Translations under genes and position numbers: made by a program
Source of the DNA: Meira nashicola
Lineage: Eukaryota > Basidiomycota > Exobasidiomycetes > Exobasidiales > Brachybasidiaceae
Reading direction: 5' to 3'
Length of the DNA stretch: 64,000 bases
NCBI GenBank assembly: GCA_001600355.1
Contig: BCJU01000001.1
Coordinates: forward strand, 3,307,178-3,371,177
Shown here: positions 56,667-64,000 of the stretch, in pieces
Position numbering within the stretch: the stretch's first letter is position 1
Layout: every line of letters starts with the position of its first letter
The notes under the pieces: generated by a model
Database searches by the model: none
What the model was told of the DNA's origin: nothing
The model's input: the letters and a program-made list of their open reading frames with translations, nothing else

Positions 56667-58355
56667 GTTGATCTTCTCTTCTCAGACTTCTAGGTGATGA
56701 TGGTGAACAAGAAGAAGTCTAATTTGTATTCACCGAAGCACGGACCATTTGAATAAAAAAATCTAGATATGTATCTCCGAACACCCACAGTAGCGAGCTG
56801 CAAGCGATTTCGACAAAGTCACAAAAATAAAAGTCATCATGCAGGAGTATCGCTCCTGGAATCTTGTAAAGCCACAGGTAAGAAACACCTCTGCGAAATT
56901 CACGTGAGCAAACGCCAAAAGGCGCGTTCTGATTCCATTAATTCACGGCGCGTGTAACATCACACAAGGCACACGATCTGTTTATCCGCCGCGTAGAGGT
57001 GAAACAATCACTATACTCTCGATTGTGACTTTAAGAATATGCATGCAAATCGGCTCTTTGTACGCGTAGATATAGAGAAGCTCGTCATTTTGTGTTGTAC
57101 TTGCAGTGGACATCGCTTAACTGCTTTAAAGTCACTTTACAGTCTCCTTCACTCTTTTGGGCAAGTGCCTGATTAAGATGCATTTATTCTTTTCGTGTCG
57201 TGTTGTATTGAAAGATTATACAAGTTCTACTTGCATGTATGCATACTAAGGCTAAATGTCAATACATGTACTTACCAAGAAACACTTTTATATGCATCAA
57301 TACAGATTTTTATCCCTTGATCATACAAAAAAAAAACGGATCTGGGTTGTGTACAACCTGTACGCCAATTTATCAATTATGATTAGAAACGCGAAAAGAT
57401 ATTGGAAGTTGAATTTCTACACATTAATAAATTTTACGTGTTGAGCGTGTGGTGTATTTGCAAGAGGGAAAGCGCTAAAGTGCTTTATTGCCCAAATAGG
57501 ATACAAAGACTGTTTTTAAGCCATATTTTATCTCCACGCAATAACTTCCGCTTACCACCAATTCCTACCTCTCCTTCCTTCATCCTCTTTGTTCTGTGGT
57601 TGCTTTTCAACTCTTTCTTTTTCATCCTTATCATTTCGCCAAACAGCAAGACACAATCATTGTGAGAGAACAAGAAGTGCTGATCGTCTCATTTCTTTTG
57701 CAAGAAAATTGCTCTTTTCAACAAGGTCGTCTGCCTAGCAAATACAAGCTTGATACCTATTGTGGGCTGAGTTATACCGATTCTCGGACCTAAAATTCAG
57801 TTTCAAAGGTACAAAAGGTTTCTTCAAACTCCTTTGGATCTATCTTTTTGCTATTCTGCAATCAATTGCTGGCGATCACCTTCACATCACCATTCAAGCT
57901 TAGCTACACTCTTTTGCAGAGGTATATCAACAGATCACGAAAACGGTCTCAATCACGAACTAAACGCGCCCTTGAACGTAACTCGAGTACTTGATTGCAT
58001 CTTTGCATCATCCTATTCGTATTTCTTGTTCGTCACGCTTCTTTTGCGTAGTATTGTGAGTATCATCATCATATATGCACTTGGCTCTGCTCAAGTGCCT
58101 GAATGGGAAAGGAAGATTGCCTTCACGTCAATGCAATCTTCTGATGGCGGTCAAAGCGCGTTGTATATCCTCAATGTATGCGTTGATGAGTAAATGCTAT
58201 CCCCATCACGAAAACTTCGCGTTCCAGCGCGACTTCATCGTCATCTCTGCGATTCAAGGAGCATATATAGCTAACATTTTATCTTTACCTCTTCCTCTTT
58301 CTAGCCTTTCAAAATCAGTTCAAAAGACTGGTTCCAGTAACATTGACACCCTGCA
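56667..58355. other. 1.7-kb promoter and leader region of the cyclin gene
   Basis: No gene is convincing. It includes TGCATGCA (57040-57047), ACGCGT (57062-57067), ACGCGAAA (57389-57396) and AACGCGCC (57963-57970). The 119-codon frame at 57834-58193 has no recognisable domain and probably lies in the cyclin leader. Confidence 0.5.
57389..57396 (+). promoter_or_regulatory. SCB/MCB-like box upstream of cyclin B
   Basis: ACGCGAAA combines the MBF core ACGCG with the SBF-type CGCGAAA. It lies about 970 bp upstream of the cyclin ATG and shares the region with ACGCGT (57062) and AACGCGCC (57963). Confidence 0.35.
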
Positions 58356-60325
58356 ATGTCATCATCGGCAAACTTGGTAAGTGCTAATAGAAAATGAGAT
58401 CATTACGATCGGCAAATACTAACTCATTCAAACCTCTTCTATCTTCTTTCTTCTTCTAGGCTTCGCGTCGCATCACCATTCGATCACGCAACGCCGTCAG
58501 CTCACGCGACGATAGCAGTCGACCAAACAGTACCGGCCATACAAGTTCATCAGCCGCAGGCGGTGGTGTTGCAGCATTACGAAAAAGATCGGCATTAGGA
58601 GATATGACAAACGCTGCAACCAGAAAGCCAACAAGTGAAGGAGGTGTGATGAGCAGTAAAGATATTGATGGAAATGCTGGAAGTGGCGTCACGAAAGGAA
58701 AGATTGCTTTACGCGATTCAAATGGAACAGCGGCTTATGCACGTGGAAAAGCAGCAACGAACAATGGCGGAAAAGTGGCTGTTGCTACTTCACGTATCGC
58801 TAAACCTTCTTCACAACGTACAGATGATAGCAAACAACAACAAGAACGTCAAACACGCGTGACCCGTCGTGTTGCTTCTGCTATACCCCTACGCAGCAAG
58901 ACTGCTTCTACCACATCTACCTTTTCACGGTCCAATTCGGTCCAAAGTGACGCTTCCAGAAGAACAGCATCAAGTACAAAGGAGGAAAATGTGGTGACGA
59001 AACGTGCAAGAACAGATGCAGGTGAACGTAAAGTGGCAACCACGAGTAAAGAAGCAGATAGTGCTACATTGAAGCATAAAAAGACTGCATCCACCGCAGC
59101 CGCAACCGAAGTGGCAGAAGTGGTTGCACCTGTTCGTGCCAAGGATGAAGGATGGGAAGATCTAGAGGCAGATGAAGCTGACGATATCCTCATGGTGACA
59201 GAGTATGTCAATGAAATCTTTGACTATATGAAGACCATTGAACTGGATTATATTCCTAGTGGCGATTATATCGACAAACATCCTGAACTAACGTGGCAGT
59301 CACGGGGCATCCTAGTGGATTGGTTGATCGATATTCATAGCAAATTCCGATTAGTCCCTGAAACCCTTTTCCTTGCACAAAATATTGTTGATCGTTTCCT
59401 ATCCCTAAGGACAATCAGTTTAAACAAGTTGCAATTGGTTGGTCTTACTGCCATGTTCATTGCAGCAAAATACGAAGAAGTCCTTTGCCCAAGCGTGCAC
59501 AATTTTCTCTACCTTGCAGAAGGTGCATATACGGATGAAGAAATCCTCAAAGCAGAGCGGTACATGTTGCGTATCATCAAATTTAACTTGAGCTACGCAA
59601 GTCCAATGAACTTCTTACGAAGAATCAGTAAAGCAGACAACTATGACATTCAAACAAGAACCGTTGCCAAATTCTTTATGGAGATTTCGCTTGTTGATCA
59701 TAGGCTGCTAGAGCATCCTCCTTCAGTGATCGCTGCAGCAGCTATTTGGACAGCAAGATTGGTGTTGGAGCGTGGTGAATGGTCACCAACGTTGGTACAT
59801 TATTCTAGCTACTCGGTGGAAGAATTGCTACCAACTGCCGAATTGATGGTAGATTATTGTTGCAGACCGGTTCATCATCCACAATTTGTCAAAAAGTATA
59901 GCGCAAAGAAGTTTATGAAAGCTGCAACATACGTCTTCGATTGGACAAAGAGAACGTTTGGCGATTTCAGCGTGATGGATGATGAAGAGGATATGAGTAG
60001 TTTACCAAGCAGCAGTGATGATCTACGAGTGGATCTGTTTGCTCTCTGTCAACTTCAAAGACCCATTTCCAGACGCGAAACGAGCGATGAGGCAAGCACA
60101 GCTTCACGGTCCAACAGCCCAAGTGAAGAACAAGGAGAAGATCTTTTCTCAGACGAAGAGCAACAGTCTGGCGCAGGCATAGAAGATGAATTGCCGATAG
60201 AAGAAGAAGAAGGAGAACTTGATGAGGATGAACTTGATCGAAGGGAAACAAGTCAAGATGCTCGACTTTTGACGGATGTGACCAATGTCGATGCTGCAAT
60301 AGCAGCAAGAAAGACGAGACATTAA
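58356..60325 (+). CDS. clb: B-type mitotic cyclin
   Basis: Regulatory subunit of Cdk1. Exon 1 is 58356-58376 (7 codons), the intron 58377-58459 (83 bp, GTAAGT...TCTAG, phase 0), and exon 2 58460-60325, giving 628 residues. Exon 2 supplies a destruction box RSALGDMTN, marking APC/C-dependent degradation. A long basic Ser/Ala-rich region with a KRAR nuclear signal follows. The cyclin box begins EYVNEIFDYMKTIELDYIP and continues SRGILVDWLIDIHSKFRLVPETLFLA, then GLTAMFIAAKYEEV. The cyclin C-terminal fold reads NFLRRISKADNYD...FMEISLVDHRLL. The tail is acidic. No KEN box was noticed. The promoter has ACGCG-type boxes. Confidence 0.95.
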
Positions 60326-61102
60326 AAAAAAGTCTTTTTTTTTATTTCCATTCAACGACAATTTTGCATTACTAATTCTCAATTACCTTCCGACCCGTTA
60401 ACGCATATTCGCAAGCATTTCTGCATTTGTACGATCAATCAAGCAAACCATCCTCGATGACGTTTTTCACCATCACGATATCCACAATATCTTCTTTCTT
60501 CGCTTGTCCATTCATAATCATCTACCGCATACGCATATCCTCCATCCTTACCCACGCTTCAGTCTTCTTTTTCCTTCAAAAATCTCTTGCTCTTCTGATT
60601 TGTCTTTTATCAGATCATTGTCCTCTTCCTTTTCCCAATACCTAACGACTACGCATATATATATCATTAGCATCATCAATTGAAAAGTTCAAAATAACAA
60701 AAGTTGTGTGAACGGAAGCTAGACTCTAATTAGAATTCTAAGGGGCTTTAGCGCGTACGTGAATTGATTGAGCTTTGCGGGCGTATGCGTCCGTGCATAG
60801 AGAAGGCGGGCGGCGGCTCACCTGAGTTGTCACAGTTTATCCGTATACACTTTTCTTTCTTCTTTCGTACAACGTCACATCAACTCAATCCACTTCAAGA
60901 AAGAAGTGGTGGTGAAAGGGTTTCGATAAACGACTTGGATCGTGTTAAAGATTGACACTTCTTGATGCTATTTGGCAAGAATTGCAATCACCAAACACGC
61001 GTAAAAAAAGTACTCCTGTACAGAAAATTGACAACGAATTCACCTTTTGATCAACAATTATAATTACTAATGCTACCTTCTTCCTGTACATGAGATGCAA
61101 AG
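60326..61102. other. intergenic, no gene seen
   Basis: This 777-bp region holds the cyclin 3' end and the sec8 promoter. ACGCGT at 60997-61002 is about 100 bp upstream of the sec8 ATG. CT-rich DNA near 60430-60640 contains only a featureless frame. Confidence 0.5.
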
Positions 61103-64000
61103 ATGTTGAATCGCGGAAAAACGCAAAAAGATATTCGGTCAAAGATCAAGCATGAAAATGCACGATTGGGAGCAGGGACGGAAATGGGAGGTGTGCCCAA
61201 TAATCGTGGATTGAATAATAATGCTTTTCAGCCGCAACATACGAGAAATTTACCTTCTACCGCAACAGGTGGATCAGCACATTTTCAAGCCCAACAACAA
61301 CAACAGTCACAATACCAAAATGATCAACACCCAGCTTCAGCCGGGCCAAGTTATTCGTACGGAAGCGGTAATGAAGGTGGTGTGGAGATGCTGCATGGAT
61401 CTAGCGCAGAGATGAGCGTAGGTGGCAGTGGCTCTTACTCGGCTGGCGTGAATGGACCTTCATCTGCTGGACCAGCACATCAGTATATGCAAAACACTCA
61501 TAATCTCGGAGCTGGACCTTCATTCGTTTCTTTGAGCCCTTCTGATAGCATCTCTAACTTTGAAGGTAGGCCGGGAAATCATCCCCAATATCCTGGCATG
61601 AATTCTGCTGGTGGTCATGGAGGCGGACAAAGTATCGCAGGTCAGCTATTTGAGCCAAGTGCAGGAAGTACAGCAAGCTTTGCATTAGGGTTGGGAGATC
61701 CAAATGCAGCTGCAAATGCGCCTTTGAGACCGGCAAGAAGCGTGAGAAGGCCGCAACGGATGAGCGTTTTAAGTCAGGGTGCTTCTAATGAGCCCAATGC
61801 GATGTCGCCTCTGCGTAATGCAACCGGCATGCAATCTTCTGAGAGTACAGCAGATACACCAATCGGACGCAATTTGGCCTTGAGATCTGAAAGGATGGAC
61901 AGTTCAGGATATGACTCAATGCGAAGCAGTGATACCACTCACGTTGCACCTGCAGCAGATCGCCATGCAAGAAGCGCAAGGATGATGGCACAGGTAAATC
62001 GTATGGGCGGAAATGATGGGCAAGAAACACCAATAAGCGATTTGTCTGATCAGGAGGACGGTGATGGATTCGGCGGACATGGCAATGGTCTTTTGAGCGC
62101 ATCTAATGTCACTTCGGGTGGACCATCACCCACTTCACCACCGCTCGGCAGTCTGACGCAAGAACAAAGCCCTTCAGCTCTCGGAAGCGTTTTGTCTGCT
62201 TTGAGCTCAGCAGGAAGAAAACAGGGACAAGCGCGAATATTGCGAGGAACTACGGCTGAAGAAGAGAGCAGAAGGAGAAGGATCGAGAGAAAGGTTGAAG
62301 CAGCTCGAACTCGTGAATCAAAACCATTGGAGTCTTATGTTGATCGTGAAGATGAAAAGGCTTTCCGACAAATTTGTGCAGTCTTGCGCAAATCCAAAGC
62401 TGAATGGGATTTCCTCGTAGATGATGACTTCAATTCGGTTTCCTTGGCTTTCTCTTTACTGGATGAAAGTTCACTTGGCGCAAATCGTGATGATTTCGAA
62501 GACATGAAAGAATTGATCGAAAGAGCGCTGCAAGGAACAGTTGACGATCATTACGAGTCATTTGCAACTGCTATATCCCTGCACAATAATGTGATCAATT
62601 CGTTCGGATCGGCACAAAATGGAGTATCGAGCGCCAGAAGAAGGTTGCGCGATGCTCGAGAAGCATTGGGAGCAAAGCGAGCCGATTTGGTACAGCTATG
62701 GCATCGGTCCCAGGGCGTAAAGGAAAGCTTGCGTCTTTTGGACATGATTGAGAATTTAAAGGGGGTTCCTGACCGACTTGAGTCGCTCATGGCTGAGAAA
62801 CAATTCTTAGAAGCGGTAAATCTGCTGACGAGAGCATCAAAGAATTGCGAGAAAGCTGACATTCTCGAAGTGGGCGCAACGAGCGATTTGCGTGCTTATC
62901 TTAAAGGACAAGAACAAGCAATGTTTGATATTCTTATTGAGGAATTGCATAATCACCTATACCTCAAAAGTTACTTCTGTGATGCAAGATGGAAATCGTA
63001 TACGCCTGGTCAAACCGCCTTACCTAATGTTGATTTTGGTCGAGAGTACGAGGATCAAGGCAAGAATGAGGCTGGAGAAGAGAACGAAAGAGCAGATATT
63101 GATATGAGGTCTTTCCAATCCAAACCACCGAATGAAGACCGTCCATTGAAAATCTTTCGTTACCTCAAATCGCTCAGTATCAGACCAGCTCCCGATTCCA
63201 ATATGACTGGCGACCTGGGCGAGATTGGCATGACGCCGGCTTACAACAAGGAAATGGGGGCGTCAATGGCCACTTCACAAAGCACAGATAACATAGCTGC
63301 CGGCGGAGTGACAAACGGTGCAAGTACTGGAGAGTCTGGCAATTATCAGCAATTGAACCCTGAAACAGATTCATTCTTGTATATTGAAATGCTACTTGAA
63401 TCGTTGGCAAAGTTGGGCAAAATCAAACTCACTCAAGAAGTTATTTTGCAAAGATTGCCAACTGAATTACATCAATTAGTTGACGCAACGATTGATGAAG
63501 TAGATTCTCGCAGTGAGATGATGCGAAGATCTAGTGTTGCCATCGTTCGACCGGAAAGCTTGTTGCTTGCAAGTTCTTCTGCTTTGGCCCGCAGTTTTGC
63601 AGAAAGTGCAAGAAATAGCTTCCGCAGCTCTTTCACTGGCCTAGGGAACCTTGCTGTGGGCAATTCGGCCATGCGATTACCAACAATGGAATCAAATCAA
63701 GTTGAAAGAGATTGTGAAACGATGAGAGATCTATTCTGGACTTTGTTCAGTAAATTGGATGCAGTCTTACAAGGACATAGAGTCGTCTTTGAGGTGATTA
63801 CAAAGATCAGTAGTCGTGGCGCTTCTTCTGCATACAAAGCGGTCAAAGTGGGAAGGCCAGCAAGTTTAATTGAAATTTGGCGACCATTGCAAACAGAAGT
63901 ACGAACATTGTTGCATGAGCATTTGGTTGATGAATCGGAAGGATCTTCTGCCAGACGTAATGCTGTTATTTCTGTTAATGAAGTTTTACGTCAAGGCAGC
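61103..64000 (+). CDS. sec8: exocyst subunit Sec8, partial
   Basis: Component of the exocyst, which tethers secretory vesicles at the plasma membrane. The frame is open from the ATG at 61103 to the right edge (966 codons, no intron), so the C-terminus is missing. Residues 1-~400 are low-complexity (Ser, Gly, Gln, Asn). The Sec8 N-terminal domain begins near 410 (SYVDREDEKAFRQICAVLRKSKAEWDFL), with helical bundles such as VNLLTRASKNCE. ETDSFLYIEMLLESLAKLGKIK comes later, followed by the middle region to the edge. The two ATGs just upstream (from 61090) open only a short out-of-frame ORF. The N-terminal extension is much longer than in yeast. Confidence 0.9.
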   Translation, partial: MLNRGKTQKDIRSKIKHENARLGAGTEMGGVPNNRGLNNNAFQPQHTRNLPSTATGGSAHFQAQQQQQSQYQNDQHPASAGPSYSYGSGNEGGVEMLHGSSAEMSVGGSGSYSAGVNGPSSAGPAHQYMQNTHNLGAGPSFVSLSPSDSISNFEGRPGNHPQYPGMNSAGGHGGGQSIAGQLFEPSAGSTASFALGLGDPNAAANAPLRPARSVRRPQRMSVLSQGASNEPNAMSPLRNATGMQSSESTADTPIGRNLALRSERMDSSGYDSMRSSDTTHVAPAADRHARSARMMAQVNRMGGNDGQETPISDLSDQEDGDGFGGHGNGLLSASNVTSGGPSPTSPPLGSLTQEQSPSALGSVLSALSSAGRKQGQARILRGTTAEEESRRRRIERKVEAARTRESKPLESYVDREDEKAFRQICAVLRKSKAEWDFLVDDDFNSVSLAFSLLDESSLGANRDDFEDMKELIERALQGTVDDHYESFATAISLHNNVINSFGSAQNGVSSARRRLRDAREALGAKRADLVQLWHRSQGVKESLRLLDMIENLKGVPDRLESLMAEKQFLEAVNLLTRASKNCEKADILEVGATSDLRAYLKGQEQAMFDILIEELHNHLYLKSYFCDARWKSYTPGQTALPNVDFGREYEDQGKNEAGEENERADIDMRSFQSKPPNEDRPLKIFRYLKSLSIRPAPDSNMTGDLGEIGMTPAYNKEMGASMATSQSTDNIAAGGVTNGASTGESGNYQQLNPETDSFLYIEMLLESLAKLGKIKLTQEVILQRLPTELHQLVDATIDEVDSRSEMMRRSSVAIVRPESLLLASSSALARSFAESARNSFRSSFTGLGNLAVGNSAMRLPTMESNQVERDCETMRDLFWTLFSKLDAVLQGHRVVFEVITKISSRGASSAYKAVKVGRPASLIEIWRPLQTEVRTLLHEHLVDESEGSSARRNAVISVNEVLRQGS

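Noticed and set aside
57834..58193. 119-codon plus-strand frame upstream of the cyclin gene
   Set aside because: No domain or splice link to the cyclin start; it lies in the probable leader and promoter region.

Overview
The window is nuclear DNA of a fungus, most likely a basidiomycete of the Ustilaginomycotina (smut-related) type. That placement is inference. It rests on short introns (about 64-105 bp, GTRAGT donors, YAG acceptors), zero or one intron in most genes, roughly 40 % GC by eye, and a Prf1-like HMG-box factor whose upstream DNA carries repeated copies of the smut pheromone response element. I found no rRNA, no convincing tRNA, no transposon and no CRISPR.

Layout. 1-3644 (-): 5' part of a large multi-pass membrane protein that runs off the left edge. 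4249-5633 (-): Ftr1 iron permease. 6479-7728 (-): tandem pair of small secreted four-cysteine paralogues. 8064-10862 (-): Prf1-like HMG-box regulator, followed by 3 kb of non-coding DNA. 13917-15218 (-): Old Yellow Enzyme-type oxidoreductase. 15967-17121 (+): mitochondrial protein of unknown function. 17271-19017 (-): CofD-like protein, divergent from 19357-20054 (+) uracil phosphoribosyltransferase. 20095-21346 (-): apparent fusion of an alpha/beta-hydrolase-like domain with a GGQ release-factor domain. 21976-24171 (+): FAD/NAD(P) oxidoreductase. 24853-27135 (+): copper amine oxidase, then 3.6 kb of non-coding DNA in front of a StuA/Efg1-type APSES factor (30746-33040, +). 33949-34530 (+): LYRM2-like protein. 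34623-38187 (-): two MFS transporters. 40420-42525 (+): Gfa1. 42905-43334 (+): small gene with a probable frameshift. 43518-44501 (-): aldo-keto reductase. 45854-46198 (+): secreted cystine-knot-like peptide locus with an in-frame stop. 46420-51366 (-): Smc4. 51801-53081 (-): peroxisomal alpha-methylacyl-CoA racemase ending in SKL, divergent from 53627-55825 (+) the SKL receptor Pex5. 55950-56666 (-): AGTRAP-like membrane protein. 58356-60325 (+): B-type cyclin. 61103-64000 (+): exocyst Sec8, open at the right edge.

Themes. Two developmental regulators, Prf1-like and StuA-like, each sit behind about 3 kb or more of non-coding DNA. Cell-cycle genes (Smc4, cyclin B) have ACGCG-type boxes upstream, as does the CofD/UPRT divergent promoter. 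A PTS1 cargo and its receptor share one promoter region. The secreted proteins (tandem paralogues, knottin-like peptide) and the fused release factor are the least conventional products.

Main candidates for novelty: the knottin-like precursor, the hydrolase/release-factor fusion, the PRE cluster at the HMG gene, and an 8-bp palindrome (TGCATGCA) that recurs upstream of genes.
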